Shown here piece by piece: positions 1 through 7,169 of a stretch of 15,397 nucleotides of DNA (the first letter of the stretch is position 1; each line of letters opens with the position of its first letter). Both the position numbers and the translations under genes were made by a program. Where the stretch lies: positions 1-15,397 of the forward strand of contig DBXA01000017.1 in assembly GCA_002309235.1 (NCBI GenBank). Direction: 5' to 3'. Source of the DNA: Christensenella sp. UBA1224. Lineage in GTDB: Bacteria > Bacillota > Clostridia > Christensenellales > Aristaeellaceae. Below the pieces are notes generated by a model that saw nothing but the letters and a program-made list of their open reading frames with translations, was not told the origin of the DNA and ran no database searches.

Positions 1-48
1 TCCACAGCTGACAGCTCCTCTAAGCCGCGCGATTACTGTTGCTCTCCT

Positions 49-88
49 CGAAGTCAGCTGGACGGACACCTGAGTCCTGCTGACTTCG
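49..88. repeat. Long hairpin, 10-bp perfect stem plus inner 4-bp stem
   Basis: CGAAGTCAGC at 49-58 is the exact reverse complement of GCTGACTTCG at 79-88. Inside, after one T/T mismatch, GGAC (60-63) pairs with GTCC (74-77), leaving a 10-base loop. Position 53-60 (GTCAGCTG) is also the reverse complement of CAGCTGAC at 5-12, so two alternative structures compete for it. No run of T follows on either strand, so this is not a standard intrinsic terminator. It may be a structured leader or trailer RNA; the left edge of the window cuts the context. Confidence 0.5.
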
Positions 89-385
89 GGAGTGTAACAA
101 AGGTTTTCCCAATTCTAAATATCTCTATATATACAGCTTAGACGAAATATATTGACCCCTTCACTATAGTAAATGCTTTTTTCCCTCTTTCTGCTGCACC
201 CAGTAACATAAATATTGCGTTGAATTTCAGAATGCCGGATCCCTGCTGCGTTTGAAACGGTACATTTTTGACATTTACCTGACGTTGGACAAAGCAGCCT
301 GATCGATCCTTTATGCCGTTTCCGCTTCCGTTCTTCAGGATATCCTGTTCTCTTTCATGGCTCTCTATATTATAAAGATACCCAA

Positions 386-417
386 AGGGCCCAAAACCTA
401 ACATCATTTTGGGCCCT
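386..417. repeat. Perfect 11-bp inverted repeat, possible operon-end hairpin
   Basis: AGGGCCCAAAA (386-396) and TTTTGGGCCCT (407-417) are exact reverse complements separated by 10 bases. The hairpin lies about 120 bases beyond the stop codon of the minus-strand ROK kinase, so it could mark the 3' end of that operon transcript. Reading on the minus strand, the stem is followed only by TTTGGGT, a poor U-tract, so termination by the classical mechanism is uncertain. The A/T pairs sit next to the loop rather than at the base of the stem, the reverse of most terminators. Confidence 0.45.
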
Positions 418-538
418 CTCGAAAATTTAACACAAATCCCACTTATGTCAGAGCCCGGTTTTGCTGTGTGATCCTTTGTCAATACACAAGCAAGCTGCGC
501 CTTGCAAGCTTCAGCATGTCCATGGATGGTCTTGCGTA

Positions 539-1405
539 TCATTCTGCCAAAGCCGCAGCGCCTATAATCCCGGCGTCATTCCGGAAAGCTGCGGGCAGCA
601 CCCGGATGCCGCTGTAATAGAGTGAATATCCCCTGTCCCGGGCGAGTGCCTCCCTTACCCCCGTGATCAGGATATCGCCCGCGTTGCTGAGGCCTCCGCC
701 TATCGCGATGGCTTCAGGCGAGAAGATCGAGCAGAGACTAATCAGTCCCTGGGCGATCTCATGCGTATAGATCTTCCACACATCCGCAAGGCCGCCCTCC
801 CGTACAAGGGCTATAACATCCTTCACAGGCATGCCGCCTGCCATTTCCGACAGGGCCGTAGCTGAGGCATAGCATTCCCAGCAGCCGGTCTGGCCGCAGG
901 AGCAGGGTTTCCCGTCCACATGGGTGATCATGTGCCCGAGTTCCGCCTGTACGCCCCTCTTTCCTTTAAGCGGACGGCCGTTCACGATCACACCGCCGCC
1001 GACGCCTGTGCCCAGCGTTATCATGACGGCAGCCGAACAGCCTTTGAGCGCACCCGCGGCGTGCTCCGCCATCATGGCGCAGATACCGTCATTCTCGATG
1101 CGTACGCACTCTCCCGCCGCTCCTTCCATCAGCTGCCTGAGGGGTACGTTCTCAAAGCCCAGCATATTGGCATCAAAATTGCCGTTTTCGTTAAAGGCGC
1201 CTGCCATGGAGAGGGCAAACGGCGCGCCGGGGTACCTGGCACGCGCCTGCCGCAACATGGCAGCTGTAAGGAGCGAAAGATCCCGCGCATCGTGCGGCGT
1301 AGACCGCGTATCGCGATAAACGATATCGCAGCCGTTCTCCACCGCGCCGAGCTTTACCGTAGTCCCGCCGATATCGATGCCTATCCGGATCATGCCGTCG
1401 CCCAT
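539..1405 (-). CDS. ROK-family sugar kinase
   Basis: Predicted cytoplasmic ATP-dependent sugar or amino-sugar kinase of the ROK family, last gene of the minus-strand operon. The 288-residue product opens with the phosphate-binding loop DIGGTTVKLG (11-20), has the substrate-binding END (105-107), a second glycine-rich nucleotide loop TLGTGVGGG (130-138), the ELGH signature (155-158) and the zinc-binding cysteine cluster CSCGQTGC (168-175). The length fits a kinase without the DNA-binding domain seen in ROK repressors. The start at 1405 lies one base after the amidohydrolase stop, suggesting coupled translation; the alternative ATG at 1393 gives the more usual MIRIGIDIGG opening. Neither has a strong ribosome binding site. 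Next to nagA, an N-acetylhexosamine such as GlcNAc, ManNAc or GalNAc is the likely substrate, but glucose or another hexose is possible. Confidence 0.9.
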   Translation of the reverse strand: MGDGMIRIGIDIGGTTVKLGAVENGCDIVYRDTRSTPHDARDLSLLTAAMLRQARARYPGAPFALSMAGAFNENGNFDANMLGFENVPLRQLMEGAAGECVRIENDGICAMMAEHAAGALKGCSAAVMITLGTGVGGGVIVNGRPLKGKRGVQAELGHMITHVDGKPCSCGQTGCWECYASATALSEMAGGMPVKDVIALVREGGLADVWKIYTHEIAQGLISLCSIFSPEAIAIGGGLSNAGDILITGVREALARDRGYSLYYSGIRVLPAAFRNDAGIIGAAALAE

Positions 1406-1406
1406 A

Positions 1407-2261
1407 TCACTTGATGCCCCAGAATTCAAGGGCATTTGCGCATATGATGTTTTCCGCGGCCTCCGTCGTGAAGCCGGCCTTCTGCAGTTTTTCAAGATCC
1501 TTCGCCGCAAGGTCCGCCTGGAAGAACGCGTCGAAATCCCCCGTAAAGGAATCGCTGCCGAAGAGAAGGCGCTTGTCAAGGTATTCATATCCCTCCGAGA
1601 AGACGGAATACAGCGCATCCATCGCCTTCTGGCGGTAGTAGGTCGGGGTGCCGGGCGTCATATCGATATACATTTTCTGCCCCTTGTATCTGGGCGAATA
1701 GCTCATGGCGCTGAACTTTCCGTAAAGCGAGATACACTCATCGCACCAGGGCCAGGAGATATGGGCAAGGGCGAAGCGGATTCCGGATATATCGAACATG
1801 CACTCCCAGTTGCAGGGCCGGTTGTAATTCCCGTTATTGCCGTAATCCCACAGGATGCCCGAGTGGAAGAGGATAGCCTTCCCGGCATCGGCAATATGCT
1901 GATAGACGGGCATCGCCCTGTCATCCCCGGGGAAAAAGGTCTCGCAGATCACCTTAAAGCCAATGGCTCCCGCGTCGATAGCCCTGTCCGCCTGGTCTGC
2001 GGCATCCGGCTCCGTAGGATCGATATAGTATACGGGGAGCAGTCTCCCGCCGGATGTCTTCGTCCATTCCATGAGCCTCGCAAGGCGCGCACTGTTCCAT
2101 TCCTCAGGCGTAAGGCCTTCCTTCCCGAAGAAGAACGGTTCCTCTGAAAGGAGCACCGTGCGGTCCACCCCGTGCGCATCCATGCTTTTGAGGAGCCTGC
2201 CCGGCTCGGGCTTCGCGTATTCGTCGATGTGTACATGCGTATCAAAGATCTTCATGGTCAT
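1407..2261 (-). CDS. Amidohydrolase family 2 (TIM-barrel metal hydrolase)
   Basis: A 284-residue protein of the amidohydrolase-2 group (Pfam Amidohydro_2, relatives of decarboxylases, lactonases and uronate-type hydrolases). Visible metal and catalytic residues are the N-terminal DTHVH (His9, His11), Lys103 in GFKV, His133 in LFHSG, His167 in ALAHISW and the late Asp237 in GSDSF. It has no signal peptide, so it acts in the cytoplasm. Its start codon overlaps the stop of the upstream hydrolase gene (ATGA at 2258-2261) and a GGAGGGAGG ribosome site precedes it; an ATG at 2255 is an equally good start. The reaction cannot be told from sequence. In the company of a Gfo/Idh oxidoreductase and two TIM-barrel isomerase-like proteins, a role as sugar lactonase or keto-sugar hydrolase is an inference. 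Confidence 0.85.
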   Translation of the reverse strand: MTMKIFDTHVHIDEYAKPEPGRLLKSMDAHGVDRTVLLSEEPFFFGKEGLTPEEWNSARLARLMEWTKTSGGRLLPVYYIDPTEPDAADQADRAIDAGAIGFKVICETFFPGDDRAMPVYQHIADAGKAILFHSGILWDYGNNGNYNRPCNWECMFDISGIRFALAHISWPWCDECISLYGKFSAMSYSPRYKGQKMYIDMTPGTPTYYRQKAMDALYSVFSEGYEYLDKRLLFGSDSFTGDFDAFFQADLAAKDLEKLQKAGFTTEAAENIICANALEFWGIK

Positions 2262-4048
2262 TTTCCTCCCTCCAGAGCGTCAAGCAGTATATTGCGGGCC
2301 CTTTCGTAATCCTCTCCGGAACCGCTGAAGTATTTTCTCCTGTCCTCTTCCTCCCAGGTATCGTAATCCCACGCGGCCATATCCCCTTGGACCAGAACGC
2401 ATCCAAGGGCTTTGTCTATGATATCGCGCGCGTTTTCACACCTATCCTTTACCAGCTGGCATAGCTCAAAATCCTCTATGCCGCGCCTCAGGGCGAGATA
2501 GCGCAGCGAAAGGAGGCACTGCCCTCCCCTTCCCGGGTACACAAAGCAGGTATCCCCCGCCGGCCAGCCGTTGAGGGGGAGCTTTTTGCGCGGATCCTCA
2601 GGCCATACGGTATAGTTCCAGCGCAGGAAGCCCTCCATACCTAGCTTTTCCGTTATCAGCCCGTGCAGGCGCACCTCCGTCAGGCGGTTGACGAGGAAGG
2701 AATTCACGAGCGGCGGCCAGCAGCAGGTGGACCAGAGCATATGCCCGCCTTCGCCCAGGCGCGCCTTCATAGCCTGCCTGTCCTCCTCGGAGGCCTGTGA
2801 CCATGCATCGTGCCCCGGTGTGTAGATATCGACCCTCTCTCCCGCGTACGCCCCCGAAAGCATGCTGGCGGGCTCGTTATCCCATTCCATGCGCAGATCC
2901 GGCATGAGCGCATGCAGCGTCCTGAGCATATCCGTCCAGCCGTCCGTTTTGCCGGGCAGGTTCACCTCATCCCCCATCAGGCAGCTGCACCTGAGAAGAT
3001 TCCTCTCTATGAGCCATTGGTAGACGAGGCGCAGATACTCTTCTATCTCGGCGCGCGTCCTCATGAAGCGGATGCAGCCGTCCGCCTCATCGAGATAGCT
3101 CACGCGGATGGCATCCGGCCAATCCCCGGCAAGGACGCCGAAGCCGTATTCCGGCCTTACCCATATCCCGTGAAGGCCGGTGAGCATGATCTGATCCGCT
3201 CCGTATTCCCGCATCAGGGCGATATACTTTTCTGCGAAGGAAAAATCGCACGTAAATCGCCCATCCGCCGTTCTGCGGACGCGCGCAAAATTGTATTCGT
3301 ACAGGTCGCTGGGGTTCTTGTGGTCCGCATAGGCCGACTGGCCCGCCCATGGCACATCGCTCAAAAGCACTGTGGCAAAGCGGCACCCCAGTGCCCCGAG
3401 GGCCTTGCAGTAAGGCCGCAGCGCCTCGATATGCTCGTCTGAGTAAGCCGGCACCTCCGCCTTGCGGGCGATGTTGAACACGTGCTGCCAAAGGTTCAGG
3501 TAAAACCTCCTGTCCTGACCTTGCGGTATCACAGTGCTCCCCACATGTAAAGTAAAGCGCACTTCCCTCGCGAGCCTCTCATCATAGAACATGGTGTGCG
3601 CGTAAAAGCGCACGGATATATCGTAATCCCCCGGCGCGGCATCGGCGGGGATATCGATGAGGCATACGATCTGGTGCGTGTTCCATGCCGTCATGTACTG
3701 CTGCGCCGGGGTGAGCACATCCGCCTTGGCGATGCCGTCGTCATCCGTCACCTGCTCGGCGGCGCAGAGCCTGCCCGTGAAGGGCCCGGAGCACAGCTTC
3801 GCCCGCAGCACGCCCACCGCGTCCACCGGAAGGCGTGAAAAGAAGGCAGGCCTTTCCTCCAGTAAGAGCAGGGTATCCTGCGGCGTCGTCACGGCGATGT
3901 TGAGCTGCGCAAAGCTTCCGCGGCAGACGCGTACCCCGATGGGCTCCCCTTCATACTTTCTCCCGGGATGCTCACCGCTCATCGCCCGGTAATCCTCCGG
4001 CATGGGAACGATGGAGATCGAGCGCATGTATTCCTCATATCCGTCCAT
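2258..4048 (-). CDS. DUF4091 / GH123-like glycoside hydrolase, cytoplasmic
   Basis: A 596-residue protein that I assign to the DUF4091 group, related to family GH123 beta-N-acetylgalactosaminidases. The C-terminal half shows the group's pattern: FLRWNY (474-479), then CFVYPG (501-506) and LRRGIEDFE (520-528). The centre carries MGDE, with Asp360-Glu361 matching the catalytic Asp-Glu pair of GH123 enzymes, which use substrate-assisted catalysis on N-acetylated sugars. The first 180 residues look like a beta-rich accessory domain. There is no signal peptide, so it would work on imported sugars. The start at 4048 is fixed by a perfect AAGGAGGT nine bases upstream, which begins inside the TAA stop of the preceding gene; a longer frame to 4123 has no such site. 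Presence of nagA and a ROK kinase agrees with an amino-sugar substrate, but DUF4091 activities are mostly uncharacterised. Confidence 0.8.
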   Translation of the reverse strand: MDGYEEYMRSISIVPMPEDYRAMSGEHPGRKYEGEPIGVRVCRGSFAQLNIAVTTPQDTLLLLEERPAFFSRLPVDAVGVLRAKLCSGPFTGRLCAAEQVTDDDGIAKADVLTPAQQYMTAWNTHQIVCLIDIPADAAPGDYDISVRFYAHTMFYDERLAREVRFTLHVGSTVIPQGQDRRFYLNLWQHVFNIARKAEVPAYSDEHIEALRPYCKALGALGCRFATVLLSDVPWAGQSAYADHKNPSDLYEYNFARVRRTADGRFTCDFSFAEKYIALMREYGADQIMLTGLHGIWVRPEYGFGVLAGDWPDAIRVSYLDEADGCIRFMRTRAEIEEYLRLVYQWLIERNLLRCSCLMGDEVNLPGKTDGWTDMLRTLHALMPDLRMEWDNEPASMLSGAYAGERVDIYTPGHDAWSQASEEDRQAMKARLGEGGHMLWSTCCWPPLVNSFLVNRLTEVRLHGLITEKLGMEGFLRWNYTVWPEDPRKKLPLNGWPAGDTCFVYPGRGGQCLLSLRYLALRRGIEDFELCQLVKDRCENARDIIDKALGCVLVQGDMAAWDYDTWEEEDRRKYFSGSGEDYERARNILLDALEGGK

Positions 4049-4059
4049 AAAGCACCTCC

Positions 4060-4899
4060 TTACAAAAGAGCGCGCAGGAAATCGATGGCGAGGCCGATAT
4101 CCTTCTGCGGGTCTTCCCCGCACTCCCGCTCGATGGTCAGGAACCCGTCAAAGCCCGCTGCCTTAAGAGCAGGGAGATAGGTCTCAAAATGCACATCGCC
4201 TTCCCCCAGGGGGAGTTCAACGCAGTACTCATTCTCATCAAAGCCTTCCGGCGCGGGCACCATGCCGTATATGATGTCCATATCACAGTGCCGAAGGAGA
4301 CGCCCGTCCTTGGCATGGGTATGCACGATAAAGTCCTTCAGGTTACCCACCGATACGACAGGGCTCTCGTTGTGGCACATGACGAGGTTGCCGGGGTCGA
4401 GATTCACGCCGATGCCCCTGGAACCGACTGTCCGCAGCATGCGCAGAAGATCTTCGCTTTTTTCAGGGCCCGTCTCTATGGCAAACACCGCTCCCCTGCT
4501 TTCCGCGTAAGCGCCCAGCTCCGAAAGCGCATCCGCGATCACACGGAAGCGCTCGTGACCCGGGTCGGCCGGCACCACACCGATATGCGTCGTCACGATA
4601 TTACAGCCAAGGTCGAGCGCCAGATCCACGATCTCCTTCGTCCTGGCGATCTTCGCGGCGTTATCCGCAGGAAAGGCGAACCCGCCGCCCCCCAGGTCTC
4701 CGCAGATGGCGCTGATGACAAGCCCCGTATCCCTTACAAAGCGGGAAGCCTTCCGTCTTGCCGCCGCATCCATATTTTCCGGGGCGAGCTCCCCTTCCAC
4801 GGCGTACAGCTGCACGCCGTCCGCCCCCATCTCCGCCGACTTCAGTATATTCCCTTCAAAGCCGAGCCCGAGCCAATCCGCCAGTATGCCGATCTTCAC
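4060..4899 (-). CDS. Sugar phosphate isomerase/epimerase (xylose isomerase-like TIM barrel)
   Basis: A 279-residue TIM-barrel protein of the AP-endonuclease-2 / xylose-isomerase-like group. The expected divalent-metal ligands are visible: Glu142 in ETGPE, Asp168 in NLDPGN, His193/His195 in HTHAKD and Glu257 in TIERE. No signal peptide is seen. It starts with GTG at 4899, overlapping the TGA of the AraC gene (GTGA, 4896-4899), with AGGAGG eight bases upstream. Members isomerise or epimerise sugars, act as inosose dehydratases, or cleave 3-keto-glycosides by beta-elimination; the sequence does not say which. It is only distantly similar to the second TIM barrel at 10863-11726, so the two probably catalyse different steps of one pathway. 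Confidence 0.87.
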   Translation of the reverse strand: MKIGILADWLGLGFEGNILKSAEMGADGVQLYAVEGELAPENMDAAARRKASRFVRDTGLVISAICGDLGGGGFAFPADNAAKIARTKEIVDLALDLGCNIVTTHIGVVPADPGHERFRVIADALSELGAYAESRGAVFAIETGPEKSEDLLRMLRTVGSRGIGVNLDPGNLVMCHNESPVVSVGNLKDFIVHTHAKDGRLLRHCDMDIIYGMVPAPEGFDENEYCVELPLGEGDVHFETYLPALKAAGFDGFLTIERECGEDPQKDIGLAIDFLRALL

Positions 4900-5804
4900 A
4901 ATACATCCCTCCTGATAGACGCTGTCTCCGTTTCCTGCCTGCCGATATGCTCCTGATCCCTTCCCGCCAGGCCCTCGCCCGCCCGGTAGGAGCTGGGCGT
5001 CTGGCCCTTATAGCGCTTGAACAGCCGGGCAAAATGCTGGCCGGAGGCAAAGCCCAGCTCCCGGGCGATCTCCCCGATGCCCATGTCCGTCCGCCGAAGC
5101 ATATCCTCCGCCATGGAAATATGCTGCCTCGCAATGTATTCCGCCGGAGGCATCCCCATGAACTGCTTGAATTTCTGCTTGAAATGCGTTTCCGAGATGC
5201 CGGCGATCTCGCAAAGGGCAGAAAGCTCCGGCATCTCCATCGGGTGTTCGCCGATGTAATCCACCACGGCGCGTATATCATCGCTGATCTCCGGGTTTTC
5301 GGATTGCCTCGCGTCCGTTACCGCGTCCAGCAGCAGGAAAAACAGAGATCTCAGGCGTGCCGATGCGAACATGATATCATCCCCGTCCTGGCTGACGCAC
5401 TCCAGAAGGCTTTCCATATGCTGCCTGACCATCTGCGAGGCATGTGTGCAGCGCACCTTGTTCAGTTTTTCCGTAAGCGCATCCCTTTCCTCCTGTGAAA
5501 GGGAAAGAAAGCCCTTCATTTTGGAGGGATCGCTGAATATGACATATACCATGGAGGAACGGTTCTGCACCGCGCTCTCGTTCCCGTGCGGGATATCCGG
5601 CGGGATCACAAGCATGTCCCCGCCGTGCATCAGGTAATGCCTGTCACGGACGATCATCTGCTTTTCACCTGTCTGGAGGTAGAAAAGCTCATACATGCCG
5701 GAATGCGTTTCCATGGGCATAGGCGGATACGCCTTTGTGATCCGCATCATGCCCACGATATGTATCTCCGGTATCCTGCCCTCATGTGATTCGACCTGGA
5801 GCAT
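4896..5804 (-). CDS. AraC-family transcriptional regulator
   Basis: A 302-residue regulator with an N-terminal cupin sugar-sensing domain (about residues 15-100, including GGDMLVIPPDIPHG at 61-74) and a C-terminal AraC DNA-binding domain with two helix-turn-helix units (about 193-213 and 243-264). The second carries the family signature, including GFASGQHFARLFKRY from 251. The last 25 residues are a polar tail past the normal end of the domain. The gene is second in the minus operon, seven bases or so after nagA, so it is expressed with the genes it probably controls. The start at 5804 is the first ATG after an in-frame stop; the AAGGAG site lies a rather long 11 bases upstream. The likely targets are the two promoters in 6939-7169, with an imported sugar or its breakdown product as the effector. 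Confidence 0.93.
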   Translation of the reverse strand: MLQVESHEGRIPEIHIVGMMRITKAYPPMPMETHSGMYELFYLQTGEKQMIVRDRHYLMHGGDMLVIPPDIPHGNESAVQNRSSMVYVIFSDPSKMKGFLSLSQEERDALTEKLNKVRCTHASQMVRQHMESLLECVSQDGDDIMFASARLRSLFFLLLDAVTDARQSENPEISDDIRAVVDYIGEHPMEMPELSALCEIAGISETHFKQKFKQFMGMPPAEYIARQHISMAEDMLRRTDMGIGEIARELGFASGQHFARLFKRYKGQTPSSYRAGEGLAGRDQEHIGRQETETASIRRDVL

Positions 5805-5810
5805 ACCGCA

Positions 5811-6938
5811 TCATTCTCCTTTTGCGGCGGCAGTGCCGCGAATCGTGAGCACAGGGCGAAGATCCTCCGTCAGACATACGATCTGCGCCTGATCCCCCTC
5901 TTTGATCTCCCCGCCCCTTATCCCGAGGAAGCGTGCCGGCGTCTCGGAAGCCATGCGGAGCGCATCCCAGACAGGTATCCCGGCTCTTACCAGGTTTTTG
6001 ACCTCGCCGATGGGCGTCATGCCGCCCCCGTTGAGGGATCCCGAGAGCGTGCGGCTCTCACCGTTCTTTACTACCGACTTCTCCCCGCCGATCTCATAGA
6101 TCCCGTCGGGGAGGCCTGTGGTCTCCACCGCATCGCTCACCACGATCATCCGGCCTGAGCCCTTGCAGCGGTAGATCAGCTTCACGCATGTCTCGTGCAC
6201 GTGCACGAAATCGCAGATACACTCGCAGTAGATATCATCCTCCACAAGTGCCTGGGCGAGTATGCCCGGCGCCCTGTGGCGGATTGGCGTAGAGGCGTTG
6301 AAGAAATGCGTTATCCCGCGGATCCCGGCCGCGAAGGCTTCCCGCCCCTGCGCGTCCGTAGCCGCCGTGTGCCCCGCAAGGCAGGGGATCCCCTTCCCGT
6401 CCAGATACCGGATCAGATCACGGGCGCCTTCCACCTCCGGCGCGATCGTCACAAGTCTTATGATATCCTCAAAGCCCTCGGTCAGCTTTTCGTAGTTTTC
6501 GACAGAAGGCTCTGCCACAGAAGCCGCATCCATAGCGCCAAGAGCATCCCTGCTGATGAACGGCCCCTCCAGGTGGATTCCCGCGAGCAGCGCGCCGCCC
6601 TCTCCCCGCGCCTGTCTGTCCATCACTTCGCGTGCCGCGGACATGGCTTTTCTCATCACGTCGAACGGCGCGGTGTAAACGCCCGCGAGGATGGCGGTGA
6701 CCCCCTTCTCGAGAAGGGACCCGAGCCAGGAGAGCATCTCATCCGCGTTCGCGTGCATAACGGATACGCCGAAGCCTCCGTGCACATGCTGGTCGATGAA
6801 GCCCGGGACCGCGATATCGCAGCGGATATCTCCTTCCTTTCCTTTGCCGATGGAAACGACCGTGCCGTCCCGGATCTCTATCACAGCGTCGTCCAGGAAG
6901 CCTTTGCCCGTCCACATTTTCCCTGCCGCTATCTTCAT
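5811..6938 (-). CDS. nagA: N-acetylglucosamine-6-phosphate deacetylase
   Basis: Metal-dependent cytoplasmic hydrolase that removes acetate from GlcNAc-6-phosphate (or the GalNAc-6-phosphate analogue). The 375 residues match the family length. Key motifs: PGFIDQHVHGG with His51 and His53, HLEGPF with metal ligand Glu124, GHTAA with His190, HFFNA with His211, and the catalytic Asp269 in VVSDA. The N-terminal HxH is like the two-metal Bacillus type rather than the E. coli type. It is the first gene of the minus operon, read from its own promoter at 6984-7012. The AAGGA ribosome site is nine bases before the ATG. No glucosamine-6-phosphate deaminase (nagB) is present in the window, so the next step must be encoded elsewhere. 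An AgaA-like role on galactosamine sugars is the main alternative. Confidence 0.93.
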   Translation of the reverse strand: MKIAAGKMWTGKGFLDDAVIEIRDGTVVSIGKGKEGDIRCDIAVPGFIDQHVHGGFGVSVMHANADEMLSWLGSLLEKGVTAILAGVYTAPFDVMRKAMSAAREVMDRQARGEGGALLAGIHLEGPFISRDALGAMDAASVAEPSVENYEKLTEGFEDIIRLVTIAPEVEGARDLIRYLDGKGIPCLAGHTAATDAQGREAFAAGIRGITHFFNASTPIRHRAPGILAQALVEDDIYCECICDFVHVHETCVKLIYRCKGSGRMIVVSDAVETTGLPDGIYEIGGEKSVVKNGESRTLSGSLNGGGMTPIGEVKNLVRAGIPVWDALRMASETPARFLGIRGGEIKEGDQAQIVCLTEDLRPVLTIRGTAAAKGE

Positions 6939-6983
6939 ATCGAAACATCCTTCCGCTGCAGATATAACTTTACACTTATATAT

Positions 6984-7012
6984 ATTTTGCCCTTATCCCG
7001 GCCTTTCGTCAA
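6984..7012 (-). promoter_or_regulatory. Predicted nagA operon promoter
   Basis: Read on the minus strand, TTGACG (7012-7007) and CAAAAT (6989-6984) are separated by 17 bases, a good -35 and a fair -10 hexamer. Transcription would begin near 6977, giving a leader of about 38 bases before the nagA ATG at 6938. An AT-rich run (ATATATATAA) follows the -10 and offers alternative -10 matches, so the exact start is uncertain. Confidence 0.55.
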
Positions 7013-7043
7013 GCCTTGGCCGCTGTGTCCGGACGAGGTGCAG

Positions 7044-7075
7044 GCGGCAATTCGTAACATGGTACAAATTGCCGC
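7044..7075. promoter_or_regulatory. 32-bp near-perfect palindrome, candidate operator
   Basis: The outer arms GCGGCAATT (7044-7052) and AATTGCCGC (7067-7075) are exact reverse complements. The inner part (GTA, CATG, TAC) continues the symmetry so that 14 of 16 arm positions match. The right arm ends at the base before the -35 box at 7076, with the centre roughly 50 bases before the predicted transcription start. That position suits an activator or repressor site. AraC-family proteins usually bind direct repeats, so a second, dimeric regulator encoded elsewhere is possible. Confidence 0.65.
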
Positions 7076-7103
7076 TTTACAAGTTTCAAAAAAACTTTAC
7101 AAT
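7076..7103 (+). promoter_or_regulatory. Predicted promoter of the sugar ABC transporter operon
   Basis: TTTACA (7076-7081) and TACAAT (7098-7103) each match the sigma-70 consensus at five of six positions and are 16 bases apart. Start of transcription would be near 7110, leaving a leader of about 60 bases. The spacer itself contains a small inverted repeat, AAGTTT (7081-7086) and AAACTT (7092-7097), and the two hexamers lie within CTTTACAA direct repeats 20 bases apart. Confidence 0.65.
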
Positions 7104-7169
7104 GATAGATGTATCCGAATATGCGCTTCATGCGCGATCAGGAAAACAGCTTCATAAGGAGTGAAAGAC

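Larger units (their letters stand above)
1..538. other. AT-rich region with no convincing gene
   Basis: This stretch is clearly richer in A and T than the genes to its right. It holds two strong inverted repeats, listed separately (49-88 and 386-417). A 134-codon open frame runs on the minus strand from 542 to 138. Its ATG overlaps the ROK kinase stop codon in an ATGA junction, as in a coupled gene. I see no ribosome binding site before it and no recognisable motif in its product, and the 386-417 palindrome lies inside it. I treat it as probably non-coding: the 3' trailer of the minus-strand operon plus control sequence for whatever lies left of the window. A small unknown gene cannot be excluded. 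Confidence 0.5.
6939..7169. promoter_or_regulatory. Divergent control region between the two sugar operons
   Basis: This 231-bp gap separates the nagA operon (leftward) from the transporter operon (rightward). It contains a sigma-70-like promoter for each direction, a 32-bp palindrome at 7044-7075 directly against the rightward -35 box, and the heptamer CTTTACA three times (6968-6974, 7075-7081, 7095-7101). The first copy lies just downstream of the leftward -10, the other two overlap the rightward -35 and -10. This layout suggests joint control of both operons, most simply by the AraC protein encoded in the left operon. Confidence 0.7.

Noticed and set aside
1394..1618. Longer N-terminus for the ROK kinase (frame open to 1618)
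   Set aside because: The extra 71 residues are R/S-rich, overlap the amidohydrolase gene and precede the standard opening of ROK kinases.
4049..4123. Longer N-terminus for the GH123-like protein
   Set aside because: A perfect AAGGAGGT stands at the right distance before the ATG at 4048; the extension overlaps the previous gene and would encode the ribosome site.
6195..7157. 320-codon plus-strand frame opposite nagA and across the control region
   Set aside because: Runs antisense to conserved nagA motifs and through both promoters; product is rich in R, H and P with no family features.
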